NCBI GenBank assembly: GCA_900068845.1
Contig: CEFQ01000001.1
Location: forward strand, 498,725-562,724
Direction of reading: 5' to 3'
Source of the DNA: Enterobacter ludwigii
Lineage (GTDB): Bacteria > Pseudomonadota > Gammaproteobacteria > Enterobacterales > Enterobacteriaceae
Length of the DNA stretch: 64,000 nucleotides
The notes under the pieces are model-generated. The model was given only the letters and a program-made list of their open reading frames with translations. It had not been told where the DNA came from and did no database searches. The position numbers and the translations under genes were made by a program. This document shows, piece by piece, positions 27,257 through 37,458 of this stretch; position 1 is the first letter of the stretch; each line of letters begins with the position of its first letter.

Positions 27257-30200
27257 ATGAGCACATCTAAAAATCACAGTAGTTCTCGCGCCTCACAGCT
27301 GGGTGTCAATACGGCAGCCGTTGCGACGGTGGCCGCACCGGCTATCGCGCCCATTGTTCCAATTAAAAGTAATGAAGCCATTATCGATACCATTCTTTCC
27401 CCGATTAACAACGATCTAACCCCAATTCAATCGGGTGCGGATGTTGAATCATCGGTGCTGGTATTTGAAGGCCGAGCGCCACGCAACGCATTAGTCAATG
27501 TTTTCGATAATGGAACTTTAGTTGCCAGAGTGTATGCCACCGCAAACGGTGAATGGGTTTGGTCTGCCAACAGTTTTAGCGGCGGGGAACATAAATTTAG
27601 CGTGCAGGTACAAGGCCAGGGCAATCCTGTTTCGGCCAGTTATGATATCGCTGTTCCCGCCGGGACAGAGCAGCCAGTAGAAGTATTGAGTGCTCTTAAT
27701 GATGAAAGTTACAAACTGATCAAAGCGGGCGGGACCACTAACGATACCACGCCTCGTTTTTCGGGCACCGCAACACCGAATGCGATCGTCAAGGTGATTG
27801 ATGGAGGCCGTGAAATCGGCTCCGTGAAGAGCGATGCAAACGGCAACTGGGAGATCACACTGCCCCTGAGCGGCGGCGAGCACGAATTGGTGTTTGCGAC
27901 CGAAAAATCCAGCAGCAAGCCCTTCCCTATTAATATCGTCGACGAAAGTAACAAACCGATCGAAGTTCTCGCTGCCTACGATAACGAGGGGCCCTATACT
28001 CGTTTTATTGCTTCTGGCGATACAACGCAGGACTCCACGCCACGCTTTTCAGGTCGTGCTGGCGCCAATACTCTTATCCGTTTATATGAGGGTGATAAAC
28101 TGATTGGCTCGACCCAGTCTGACGCATGGGGCAACTGGAGCCTGACGCCGTCTCTGGAAATGGGTAGCCACAATTTGGTGTTCAAAGCCGGTGAAGGTTC
28201 GGTCAGTAAGCCATTTATATTGAACATTGCGTCAGCAGAGGCGCAACCTATTGAGCTCACACTCATCCAGGATGACAGCAACGGCTACTATACAAAGAAT
28301 CTCAGAACGGGTGACACCACGCATGACACCACCCCACGTTTCTCCGGTAAAGCGGGTGCCAACGTCATCGTTCGTCTGTATGACGGTGAAAACGTCATCG
28401 GTTCTGCCAAGTCTGATGCCTGGGGTAACTGGAGCCTGACGCCGTCTCTGCAAACGGGTAGCCACAATCTGGTGTTCAAAGCCGGTGAAGGTTCTGAAAC
28501 TAAGCCGTTCGCGCTGACCATCGCCTCTGCGGATGCGCAACCGGTTGAAATTTATGCCTCTTTAGATAATTCAAATGGCTATAACAGCGGATTCACCCCA
28601 GGATCGACGATCAAAGACACCACGCCATCTTTCTATGGTAAAGCGGGTCCTAACGTCATTGTTCGCCTCTATGACGCAGGAAAAGAGATCGGTTCGACCA
28701 AGTCCGATCCAAGTGGCAACTGGAACTTGACCCCAACGCTATCCGCCGGCAGCCACAGCCTGGTATTCAAAGCGGGTGAAGGCTCAGCCACTCAACCCTT
28801 CCCGCTCACCATTGTTGCGCCAGAGTCACAGCCGATTCAGATCCAGGACGTATTCGATAATGCCAGTGGCTACAATAAGCTGCTGCAGCCGGGCGCTTCC
28901 ACGTTTGATACCACGCCACGCTTTACCGGTTCTGCGGGCCCCAATGTAGTCATTCGTTTGTTTGACGGCGAGAAAGTGATTGGCTCCACCGTCTCTGACT
29001 CGCGTGGTTACTGGACCCTAACGCCAGAATTGTCGATTGGCACCCATAATCTGGTGTTTAAAACCCCCGAAGGGATCGCCAGCACGCCTTACAACCTCAC
29101 CATCACGTCGCCAGATCCGATTAAGCCTCAGGCTCCGGAGATTGATTACATCCTTGATAACGTGGGTAAAGGCAGTCTGGTCGGTAAAAATGGCACTACT
29201 GATGACGATACCCCAACGCTGTCTGGTCGCGCTGCACCGAATAGCCTGGTGGAAATCTTCGATAACGGAATCAAGATTGGCGAGCGTCGCGTTTCGGCCA
29301 GTGGCAATTGGGAGTTCACCCCGGTTAATCCCGCCTATCTGGAAAACGGTAAACATAGCCTGGTGGTGAAAAGCAACAACGGCACTGAAAGCGCCGCCTG
29401 GGACATCGTCATCAAAGTACCGGTCAGCGTCAGCTTTGTGGGCAGCAACTCGGGTGAACATTCCGGCCCTGATGGAACCGAAGACAGTACGCCATTCCTG
29501 AGCGGACGCGGTCCAAAAGAGACCTTGATCCGTCTATTCGAAGGTGAGAAAGAGATTGGTTCTGTTGTAACCGGTAAAGATGGCAGCTGGAAAATTGATA
29601 TCACCGATGCGCTGTCAGTTGGCGCGCATAGCGTGGTGGCAAAAGTCGGTAACGATAATGTCAGCGCGCAGTTTGATTTCACCATCATTGCACCAGTAGC
29701 GCCGGTGTTGCCGGAAAATCCGTTCACTATTGGGCAAGTGTCTGAAGATTTCATTCAGACCGGTGTTATGAAAGCGAACAGTGAGACGGAAGATAATCAG
29801 CCGTTCTTCATCGGTTCGGCACCTGCGGATTCACTGGTCTACATCTTTGATAATGGCATCGTTATCGGTTCGGTGTTGGCGGACAATACCGGCGGCTGGG
29901 GCTTCGAGCCAGCTACTGCATTAAGTCTGGGCGAGCACAACATCACGGTAGGTGCCGATGCCAGTACGGCGAGCCAGGCCTTTACCTTCAAAGTGATTGC
30001 CGCCGACGTTGTGGCGCCTTGGGTATTGGGGGGTATCAGCGAACATGATGGCATCGACCACTTTACTCGCAATGCGCACATCCACGACAACACGCCGGTG
30101 TTAAACGGTGTTGCCGTAGCGGGAACCACCGTGTTTATCGCTATCGATGGTAAAGCGGTGGGCAGCGCAGTGGCGGATGAATATGGTCGCTGGAGCTTCC

Positions 30201-30817
30201 AGACGGTTGAGCCACTGATTTCAGGGGGACACGAAGTGGTTGCGACTGATGCCAGCGGTAAGAGTGGCATCACGCTGACTTTTGACGTAGTCGCGCCTGA
30301 AAATATCGCTATTCACTTCGACATTTATGCTGATAATGCCGGTGAATCACTCATCGGATGGGATGCCGTCACCAATGACAGCACGCCGCTGCTACGCGGT
30401 CTTGCCGGGCAAAATATCGTGCTGGATATTTATGACAACGGCAGCCTGATCGGTAGCGTGCAAACCGCCCAGGATGGCAGCTGGTCCTATCCACTGAATC
30501 TGGCGGATGGAAGTCACAGCATCGAGGTGAAAGGTGAGTTCAACGACGGCCCACCAGCGCGTCCATTTACTGTTGATGCGCAAAACACGCAGCAACTTCA
30601 GCAGGATGCCTTTACTCTGACAGGTATTTCCTCTGTCGAGCTGTTAAGCGATAGTGCAAAAACACTGTTGGCTGACCTCGATGACGAAGATGTTCAACCG
30701 GCAACGCCACTGCAGCTTAGCCAGGGAGATCTGTCGGTAATTTCAACCTCCGGTGTAGCAGAAACCGCCGCAGTGGCAGCACCGCTACTGGAAGAGCAGC
30801 AAAATCTGGCTATCTAA
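27257..30817 (+). CDS. Large Ig-like repeat protein, probable surface/adhesion protein
   Basis: A 1186-residue protein dominated by eleven tandem bacterial Ig-like repeats of about 90-100 residues. The repeat core reads like DTTPRFSGKAGANVIVRLYD, then IGS..SD..GNW.LTP, then G.HNLVFKAGEGS; repeats 3-6 are most alike and repeats 7-11 are diverged. The first 55 residues form a Ser/Ala-rich leader without a recognisable Sec signal, and no RTX nonapeptides or LPXTG motif are visible, so the export route is unclear. The C-terminal 75 residues are acidic and Leu/Ala-rich. The repeats resemble those of BapA/LapA-class adhesins. Gene length and repeats suggest a biofilm or contact role, which is inference. 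Confidence 0.8.
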   Translation: MSTSKNHSSSRASQLGVNTAAVATVAAPAIAPIVPIKSNEAIIDTILSPINNDLTPIQSGADVESSVLVFEGRAPRNALVNVFDNGTLVARVYATANGEWVWSANSFSGGEHKFSVQVQGQGNPVSASYDIAVPAGTEQPVEVLSALNDESYKLIKAGGTTNDTTPRFSGTATPNAIVKVIDGGREIGSVKSDANGNWEITLPLSGGEHELVFATEKSSSKPFPINIVDESNKPIEVLAAYDNEGPYTRFIASGDTTQDSTPRFSGRAGANTLIRLYEGDKLIGSTQSDAWGNWSLTPSLEMGSHNLVFKAGEGSVSKPFILNIASAEAQPIELTLIQDDSNGYYTKNLRTGDTTHDTTPRFSGKAGANVIVRLYDGENVIGSAKSDAWGNWSLTPSLQTGSHNLVFKAGEGSETKPFALTIASADAQPVEIYASLDNSNGYNSGFTPGSTIKDTTPSFYGKAGPNVIVRLYDAGKEIGSTKSDPSGNWNLTPTLSAGSHSLVFKAGEGSATQPFPLTIVAPESQPIQIQDVFDNASGYNKLLQPGASTFDTTPRFTGSAGPNVVIRLFDGEKVIGSTVSDSRGYWTLTPELSIGTHNLVFKTPEGIASTPYNLTITSPDPIKPQAPEIDYILDNVGKGSLVGKNGTTDDDTPTLSGRAAPNSLVEIFDNGIKIGERRVSASGNWEFTPVNPAYLENGKHSLVVKSNNGTESAAWDIVIKVPVSVSFVGSNSGEHSGPDGTEDSTPFLSGRGPKETLIRLFEGEKEIGSVVTGKDGSWKIDITDALSVGAHSVVAKVGNDNVSAQFDFTIIAPVAPVLPENPFTIGQVSEDFIQTGVMKANSETEDNQPFFIGSAPADSLVYIFDNGIVIGSVLADNTGGWGFEPATALSLGEHNITVGADASTASQAFTFKVIAADVVAPWVLGGISEHDGIDHFTRNAHIHDNTPVLNGVAVAGTTVFIAIDGKAVGSAVADEYGRWSFQTVEPLISGGHEVVATDASGKSGITLTFDVVAPENIAIHFDIYADNAGESLIGWDAVTNDSTPLLRGLAGQNIVLDIYDNGSLIGSVQTAQDGSWSYPLNLADGSHSIEVKGEFNDGPPARPFTVDAQNTQQLQQDAFTLTGISSVELLSDSAKTLLADLDDEDVQPATPLQLSQGDLSVISTSGVAETAAVAAPLLEEQQNLAI

Positions 30818-30840
30818 GGCCTGAGCTATAGGGGTTAAAT

Positions 30841-30871
30841 AAAAACGGATGGCCTTGCCATCCGTTTTTTT
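30841..30871. terminator. Bidirectional Rho-independent terminator
   Basis: AAAAACGGATGG-CCTTG-CCATCCGTTTTTTT: a strong stem with a T-run on the plus strand and an A-run on the 5' side that becomes a T-run on the minus strand. It serves the convergent Ig-like and autotransporter genes. Confidence 0.93.
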
Positions 30872-30881
30872 ATGCCAAAAC

Positions 30882-33800
30882 TTAGAACTGCCAGCGAACG
30901 CCGACGTTATAACGCCATCCCTTGGCGCCGTTGCCGTCAATCTCTTTGCGATAATCAGCTTCAGCATACAACGACACGTCCTTTTGCAAGGTGGCGGTGC
31001 CACCCGCGCCTACTTCCCACATTTGACCAAAGTGACCGCTCTCGAAGCTCGCACCAAACGCCGGATTATCCACCGATGACACCGAGGTCTTCGCTGTGCC
31101 ACCCCAACCTTTGTAATAGTTGGCGCGCAGATATGGCGTGTATTGACGATTGCTTTCGTCGGTCCAGGTGCGATCCAGTCTCGCGCCTAAGCGACCGATC
31201 GTTTGGTTGTAGTCGCCGTAACGCACTTTGTTGCCATCCTGATCGGTGAAATCGTTCATGTTGAGCTTCATGTACATTAACTGCGCCTGCGGCTCCAGCT
31301 TATAACCCTCGCCCAACTCAAACGGATAACCGCTCTCCAGCGAGGCCGTCCAGCCGTGACCTTTCAGCTTTGCCACCTCTTGCTTACGCGCAATGTCAGT
31401 TTCACCACGATGCCAGTCGAATGACAACACGCCATCCAGATAGAAGCCGTTCTGGCGCTGCCAGGTGCCGTAAAACGCCAGACTGTCGCTGTCGAAGGTG
31501 GTGCTGCTGTAGCCATCGGCAGCGTGTGGGCGCAGACGGGTATTGCCATGCGTATAGGCCAGACCGCCACGCAGACTGTCTTTCTCGCCGTCGAGTTTTA
31601 ACAGGTTACCGCCGATCTGCACCGCGCTGTAATCGAGGTCAAAGTCATAACCGTAATCCCGGAACGTGCGATCGCTTTTGTACTTGAGATTCGAGCCGAT
31701 GTAGCGCACAAACATTTCACCACCCTTGCCTTCCGGACGGGTTTGTTCATGGCGCAGTTCACCCAAGCGTTTATGCAAGTCATCAATGATCGCCGCCGTG
31801 TAGTACGCCAGGCCAACCGGTGCAGATACGTAGGATGGCACCTGCGGTACCACGGCCGGACGCGCATTGTTGTTTACCCGTGGAGCAGAACTAAACGGCG
31901 TGGTGACCAATGGTGAACAGCTGGTTTCACCCTGACACACGTAGGTGTTCGCCAGTCGATAGTCCCAGTAATTGTTGCCTGTACCGCTGACTAAACGCTG
32001 GCCAGGATCGCTGGCACCCGGCGCGAAGCTGTAAAGCTGATACTGCCACGGCCCCGCCGCCAGATATCCGCCCTGCAAGCCGAAGCTGCTACCGCTGCCG
32101 CTGCCCGCCACCTGCGCCAGAGAAATACCTTCGTACGCATCAATTGCGCCGGAGCGGTTAACATCGGTCAGTGCACCGGTGCTGGCAGCATCCAGCTTCA
32201 CATTCAGTAACGTCGTGCCGCTGGCATCACCTTCTACATTGATGTGGTCGGTGAACTGATTACTCAGCGCGCCGCCCTGATTCAGGTTAGTGGCTATATT
32301 CGCCTGACCCCCTTGTGACGCGAGCGAGCCATCGATATTCAGCGTATTACCTGGCGAACCGCTGCCATTGGTGAGATCGATGATCCCGGCGTTATTCACC
32401 ACCAGCGAGTTGTCAGAGCCGCCCGCCAACGTTGGATTGACATTGTTACCGGCATACAGCGTTGAACCACTGCCGATGTTGATATCGCTGTGCGCAAGCT
32501 TGAGGTTGTCGGTCAAGGTCCACTGTGAATTGTTGAAGTTGATGGTGCTCCAGCCGCTGCCGAGATTCACCCCTTTGCTGAGATCGTCGGTACTGAACGA
32601 ACCACCGCGTGATGCAATGTTATTGAAGGTTAAGGTGTTGCCGGTGCCGGTACCGCTGGTGAGGTGGTAGGTGGTGCCGAGATCGACGTTGCTCACCTCT
32701 GCCAGGTTGTTGTTGTCGTTGCCCATGGTCAGGCTGCCGTTGAGCGTGCCGCCGGTCCAGCGGAACACATCCGATCCGCCGCCCGGATTGATATCGCCCT
32801 GCACCGCCCCTTCGGTCAGCAAGATTTCGTCATCGGCGTTGCTGCCCGCCACCGCCAAGGTTTGTGGACTGGCGGTGGTGATGGTGCCGAGGTTCTCGAA
32901 GATGGTTTTACCGCCGCGTAAATCGACCACCGGCGATGTCAGGCTGTTGGAGGTGAAGTTGCCGGTATTGACGATGGTGCCGGCGGTGCTGGAAATCAGC
33001 GCCGATCCACCTGCTGCATTATCAATATTGACGTTGGCGGCAGTGGTGACATTGCCGGTGGTATTAGCACGGATGCCAGTGCCGCCTGCGCCAGTAACAT
33101 TAAACTGGTAACCGGAGCCCAGGGTTAAATCGCCGTTAGTGGTGGAGCCATCGGCATTGACGATATTCAGGCCGGTGCCACTGCCGGACACATTGGTGGT
33201 CACCGTGGAGGCAGGGTCGAACGGTACCGCGGTGCGAATACCGTTACCATTGCCGACGTTAATGGTGAGATTACTCAGGCCTACGTTGCTAAGCTCAGCG
33301 CGGTTCTCAATACCATTTCCGCTGCCGAGCACATTTACCGTGGCGTCACTGGCGCTCAGCGCTGTCGCCCCGCTATCCAGCAAGATGCCGTGCGCGTCGC
33401 CGCGCGTGGTGATCACCGTGTCGCTGCCGGTCAGCGCCAGTTGCGCGCCATCGCTGATGCGCACGCCCGCGATGCCGTTATCAACGTTAATGGTGCCGCC
33501 TTTCGCCAGCGTGCTGCCGCTGCCTGACACATCCAGTCCGGTGCCGTTTGCCACATTCACCACGCCGTTATTGGTCAGCGTGCTGCCCGCGCGTGAGCGA
33601 ATGCCGATGTTGTTACTGCCAGTAAGATTTACATTGCCAGTGTTGACCAGTTGAGCACCGTTGGTGACATCAAAACCTATCGCCCCGTTCCCTGCACCGC
33701 TCACGTTGCCATTGCTTGTCACAGTGGTGGCCGCTGCACTGCCATCCAGCGCGTTGCTCAGGTCGGTGCGCAGATTGTTGACCAGTACGCCAACCGCGTT

Positions 33801-36800
33801 GCTGCCGCTTAGATTAATGCTGCTGCCGCTATCCAGCGTGGCGTTAGCCCCGCCTTCCGCGCGGATCGCCGTGCTGCCCTGACCGTTGGCGGTGAAGTTG
33901 GCGTTGCTGCTATTCAGGCTGCTGCCGCTGCCCGAAATAATCGCGCCGGTACTATTACTGGCGCTGGTGGTGATAGTTGTGGGATTGGTAAAACTCAGCG
34001 CCGCACCATCATCAATGCGATAGCCGGTTGAGCCGCTGCTGTTGATATCTAAAGCGTTGGTGGCTGAGCTGATGCGTGATCCGCTGCCCGCTGCGTGATA
34101 GGCAATTTGATCGGTGTTATTGAATATCGGCGCTGAACCGGCGGCGATATTCACCGCTGCGCCATTCAGCGCTTCCGCCCCGATTGCGCCCGTACCGTTG
34201 AGATTCAGCGTGCCGCCATTCAGGTTCGCTACCGCACGATTACCGCTGGCGCTGACGCCACGGCTGCGGCTGGTGGTGCTGCCGCCGTTGACGTTAATCG
34301 TGCCCGTATTATTAGCGGTGGTGGCTGAGGTGCTACCGCTGCTGTTCACCGCGATGCCGGTGCCGCCATCGTTGATGTTGATATTGCCGCTATTGGTGCC
34401 GGTTGCGCCGCTCTCCACGCGAATGCCAGTGGAATTGGCCCCGCTGAAGGTAATATCGCCGGTGTTGGTCAACTGCGCGCGATTACGTGCCAGATAACCG
34501 GTTAATCCGCTCTGCGCTGCATTGAGTGATGCTGCGGAGTTCAGGCTGGTGCTGGCCACCGGCGAGCCGCTGTTTTTGCCAAAGATATCGTGTTTTTGCC
34601 CATCAACAATCGCGCCAATCGCGTTGCTACCGGTGAGATTCATGGTGGTGGCGGCATCAATGACGCCTTTTGCTCCGCCTTCAACGGTGATGCCATTAGC
34701 ACCGGTGCCGCTGACGTTAATTACCGCCGCATCCGTATTCACATCTGTGCCTGCGCCACTGCCAAGTACCGCTGTCGAACCAGCACCCGAGGCGATCAAT
34801 GACAAGTCGTTACCGTTAAAGTCCGCGCCCTGCTCAACGCGGAACAGCGTGGAGTTCTGCGTCGTCACATCAAACGGATTATTTCCCAGTACCTTAATCT
34901 GCGCATTTGGACCGTAAGCGAAGAACGCGATTTGATTGGTGCCGCTGGAGAAGGTCGGCACCGCCGCTGGATCAACCGTCACCGTGGAGTTACCCCGTGC
35001 ATGCACGCCAATCGCGCCATTGCCGCTGAGATTGATTGGGCCATCGACTGTGGCCTGTGCGCTACCCGTCGCGCCTTGCCCCTCAACCCACACGCCATAG
35101 TTACGCGTGCCGCTGGCTGGATCTGCCCCTCCCGCCACGTTGATGGTGCCGGTTGAGGTGGCGCTGGCGCTATTGCCGTTGGTCGCCAGCACTTTCAAGC
35201 CGGTGCCGTTGACGCCATTCAGATTAATGGTGCCGGCGTTATCAATGTTCCCGCCGCTGTTGGTCACCAGCATCCCGACGTTTTCACGCGGTATTGTGGC
35301 TGCGGCACCATTCACATTGATCACACCGCGGTTGATCAGGGTGGCGTTATTCGCGCCGGTCGCCGACATCCCCGCTGCGTTTTGCGTTTTTGTCCCGATG
35401 GTGATGTTGCCGTCGTTCACGGCGTTGCCGTTGGCGACCAAGGCGATACCGCTGGTGAGGCCACTCTGGTTCATTGCCGTGTCCGCAACTGCATCGCCCA
35501 CGCTGTTTTGCGGCCCACGCCCAATGTAAATATTGCCGCTGGCGTTATTGGTAAAACTGGCAGTGGCATCGGTAAGCAGTACGCCAGAGGTGGTGCCGCG
35601 TGCGCTGGAACCGTTCACACCCACATTAATATTGCCGCTGTTATTCGCCGTCGCGCTGGCACCGAGATTGATTCCCGCGACGCCATATTGCGAATTACTG
35701 CCGGTGGTCGCGAGATTAAGAATGCCGTTGTTGTTAAAAGTACTGCCGGTTTGCACGGAGACGCCGTTGGCGCCGTAGCCGGTTGAACCAATGCCGGTGC
35801 CATCCTGACGATTAAGAAAACCGCCGTTGATCACGCCGTTATTGGTGCCGGTACTGTTATCGGTTAATACCAGCGCGGTGCCGTTATTGGTGACGCTGCC
35901 ACGGCTGGCCAGTTTGCCATCAATCACCGCTTCTGCGCCGTTTGCGGCTCTGATCGCACCGCCGGTCGCGCCCACCACTTCCAGCGTTTTGCCTGCGGCC
36001 AGGTTCACTTTCGCGCCGCTGCCATTGGCCTCAATCACAATGCGATTGCCGATGGATTCGGTGACTTCATCCGGTGGCGTGGCGCTGACGTTGTAAACGA
36101 TGTTGGCATTGGTGAAAGTGACGGCTTTGTTAAATTCGCTGAGATAGCGGGTTTTATCGAGATTGCCCGACTGCAATTGGCTTATCAGCCAGTTGTTGTA
36201 GCTTTGCAGTTGGCTGGCGTTGGTAACAGTGAAGCTGGTGCTTTTGCCATCCAGCGTTTGCACATTGAAGGCACCGTTGTAGGTGGCAAGGTTTTGTACC
36301 TGATAGCTGCTGGTCGCCGATCCCGTGCCGTCTGGCGTGGCGGTTGAGCCAAAAAAGCTGATGCGGTTATTGCTGTTCCAGTTCACCGTACTGTTCGCGC
36401 CGACCGTAAACAGTTCGGTCTGTTTGGCAGCCATCATCCAACTGTTTGTGGCGGCGCTGCTAACCGCATTGGTTTGGCCGATATTCACATCCAGCGTGCC
36501 GCCGCCCGTGACATCTGCCACGCGGGCATCAATGTATTGTCCATCATTGACGTTCTGCACATCCGGCACGCTGGTCTCGCTGCTAACGGGCGCCAGAGCA
36601 ACCAAACTGGCCGAGTTATAAACCTGGAAGGTACTGTTGGTGCCGGTGGCGGGATCGGGTGTAGTGATGGCGAAGTTTTGCGGCCCGGGATCGAGACGAT
36701 CCTGATTAAGATATTGCGCGCCTGAGGTAATCGCCACTTGTCCGAGCGTGGTGGTCACCGCGCCATCGCTACCGGCCGTGAACGCCTGGTTACCGGTCAG

Positions 36801-36959
36801 GGTTTGGCTGCCTCCATTGACAATAAGACTGCCGGTTTGATTGTCATTATCTTGCGGTGTGTAAGTCCCCAATGTAACAGCCTGACTTTGCATTGCTGGA
36901 ATGAACAGCAACTGCGCCGCCAACATCCCTAAAGCGATAGGATTTAATTGAAACCTCAT
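30882..36959 (-). CDS. Giant autotransporter (type Va) with repetitive passenger
   Basis: A 2025-residue outer-membrane autotransporter. The signal peptide is MRFQLNPIALGMLAAQLLFI ending near QSQA. The passenger (about 30-1700) is rich in Gly, Asn, Ser and Thr, with repeated NxGxIN.. strands typical of a beta-helix. A module of about 300 residues appears twice, as GAIGVHARGN...TNQIAFFAYG...LTGSNAIGAIVDG and GAIGAEALNG...TDQIAYHAAG...LSGSNAVGVLVNN. The only evident cysteines are a CQGETSC pair before the translocator. The C-terminal about 270 residues form the beta-barrel, from GGEMFVRYIGSNLKYKSDR to the terminal YNVGVRWQF. Likely an adhesin; the ligand is unknown. Confidence 0.92.
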   Translation of the reverse strand: MRFQLNPIALGMLAAQLLFIPAMQSQAVTLGTYTPQDNDNQTGSLIVNGGSQTLTGNQAFTAGSDGAVTTTLGQVAITSGAQYLNQDRLDPGPQNFAITTPDPATGTNSTFQVYNSASLVALAPVSSETSVPDVQNVNDGQYIDARVADVTGGGTLDVNIGQTNAVSSAATNSWMMAAKQTELFTVGANSTVNWNSNNRISFFGSTATPDGTGSATSSYQVQNLATYNGAFNVQTLDGKSTSFTVTNASQLQSYNNWLISQLQSGNLDKTRYLSEFNKAVTFTNANIVYNVSATPPDEVTESIGNRIVIEANGSGAKVNLAAGKTLEVVGATGGAIRAANGAEAVIDGKLASRGSVTNNGTALVLTDNSTGTNNGVINGGFLNRQDGTGIGSTGYGANGVSVQTGSTFNNNGILNLATTGSNSQYGVAGINLGASATANNSGNINVGVNGSSARGTTSGVLLTDATASFTNNASGNIYIGRGPQNSVGDAVADTAMNQSGLTSGIALVANGNAVNDGNITIGTKTQNAAGMSATGANNATLINRGVINVNGAAATIPRENVGMLVTNSGGNIDNAGTINLNGVNGTGLKVLATNGNSASATSTGTINVAGGADPASGTRNYGVWVEGQGATGSAQATVDGPINLSGNGAIGVHARGNSTVTVDPAAVPTFSSGTNQIAFFAYGPNAQIKVLGNNPFDVTTQNSTLFRVEQGADFNGNDLSLIASGAGSTAVLGSGAGTDVNTDAAVINVSGTGANGITVEGGAKGVIDAATTMNLTGSNAIGAIVDGQKHDIFGKNSGSPVASTSLNSAASLNAAQSGLTGYLARNRAQLTNTGDITFSGANSTGIRVESGATGTNSGNININDGGTGIAVNSSGSTSATTANNTGTINVNGGSTTSRSRGVSASGNRAVANLNGGTLNLNGTGAIGAEALNGAAVNIAAGSAPIFNNTDQIAYHAAGSGSRISSATNALDINSSGSTGYRIDDGAALSFTNPTTITTSASNSTGAIISGSGSSLNSSNANFTANGQGSTAIRAEGGANATLDSGSSINLSGSNAVGVLVNNLRTDLSNALDGSAAATTVTSNGNVSGAGNGAIGFDVTNGAQLVNTGNVNLTGSNNIGIRSRAGSTLTNNGVVNVANGTGLDVSGSGSTLAKGGTINVDNGIAGVRISDGAQLALTGSDTVITTRGDAHGILLDSGATALSASDATVNVLGSGNGIENRAELSNVGLSNLTINVGNGNGIRTAVPFDPASTVTTNVSGSGTGLNIVNADGSTTNGDLTLGSGYQFNVTGAGGTGIRANTTGNVTTAANVNIDNAAGGSALISSTAGTIVNTGNFTSNSLTSPVVDLRGGKTIFENLGTITTASPQTLAVAGSNADDEILLTEGAVQGDINPGGGSDVFRWTGGTLNGSLTMGNDNNNLAEVSNVDLGTTYHLTSGTGTGNTLTFNNIASRGGSFSTDDLSKGVNLGSGWSTINFNNSQWTLTDNLKLAHSDINIGSGSTLYAGNNVNPTLAGGSDNSLVVNNAGIIDLTNGSGSPGNTLNIDGSLASQGGQANIATNLNQGGALSNQFTDHINVEGDASGTTLLNVKLDAASTGALTDVNRSGAIDAYEGISLAQVAGSGSGSSFGLQGGYLAAGPWQYQLYSFAPGASDPGQRLVSGTGNNYWDYRLANTYVCQGETSCSPLVTTPFSSAPRVNNNARPAVVPQVPSYVSAPVGLAYYTAAIIDDLHKRLGELRHEQTRPEGKGGEMFVRYIGSNLKYKSDRTFRDYGYDFDLDYSAVQIGGNLLKLDGEKDSLRGGLAYTHGNTRLRPHAADGYSSTTFDSDSLAFYGTWQRQNGFYLDGVLSFDWHRGETDIARKQEVAKLKGHGWTASLESGYPFELGEGYKLEPQAQLMYMKLNMNDFTDQDGNKVRYGDYNQTIGRLGARLDRTWTDESNRQYTPYLRANYYKGWGGTAKTSVSSVDNPAFGASFESGHFGQMWEVGAGGTATLQKDVSLYAEADYRKEIDGNGAKGWRYNVGVRWQF

Positions 36960-37458
36960 ACTTCCTCCAGTGGGCGTGCAGCGTCCACGCTGTTATTGCA
37001 ACAGCGTTAAATTCATCGCGAGGGGATAAAACGGCAGGTTAATACCAACCCCGGTTAGCAATCTCATTCGAGAACAACTGTGTGAAGAAATACGGTGCAG
37101 CGAAAAAAGGAGATCGAGAGTCGTTATAGATTTATTGGCTGTAGGTATAGACTTTTTTATCCAGTGATGCAAAAAGGAATTATGGATAACTTATTGTGAT
37201 AATGGATAAATATTTGCGAGGTTGGTTAAATAATATAAAGAAATTAATACCATTTTAAAATTAAGTGCTCATCTGCTATCCCCTTAATAAATCCTTTATT
37301 TATTCCTGATGCTTTACTTACATATGGTCCGTACCCCGTAAAACTGTCAGTGCCGGGGTAAGCGATACGATGGAGTGCAAAAATGTGATTAGCATCACAT
37401 TTAATTTGGTCGCAATGTATGGCGCTCAGGTCAGCGCGATTGTGCGTGCATCGAAAAA
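36960..37458. other. Intergenic region upstream of the autotransporter
   Basis: About 500 bp without a supportable gene. It holds the autotransporter promoter region (AT-rich from 37100 to 37320), a 7-bp stem TACCCCG/CGGGGTA near 37335-37363, and an isolated perfect CRP palindrome at 37384. A 60-codon open frame from 37370 shows no recognisable product. Confidence 0.5.
37384..37399. promoter_or_regulatory. Orphan CRP site
   Basis: TGTGATTAGCATCACA matches TGTGA-N6-TCACA perfectly. No gene starts to its right before the L element, and the autotransporter start is 425 bp to its left. It may be a relic of a lost gene or a distal control site. Confidence 0.6.

Noticed and set aside
27257..30817. 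Possible RTX toxin or LPXTG-anchored protein
   Set aside because: No GGxGxDxUx nonapeptides, no sortase motif and no C-terminal anchor were found in the translated sequence.
32368..35778. Several 70-170-codon plus-strand frames opposite the autotransporter
   Set aside because: They are Pro/Leu/Val-rich mirror translations of a Gly/Asn/Thr-rich repetitive passenger, a known artefact of such genes.
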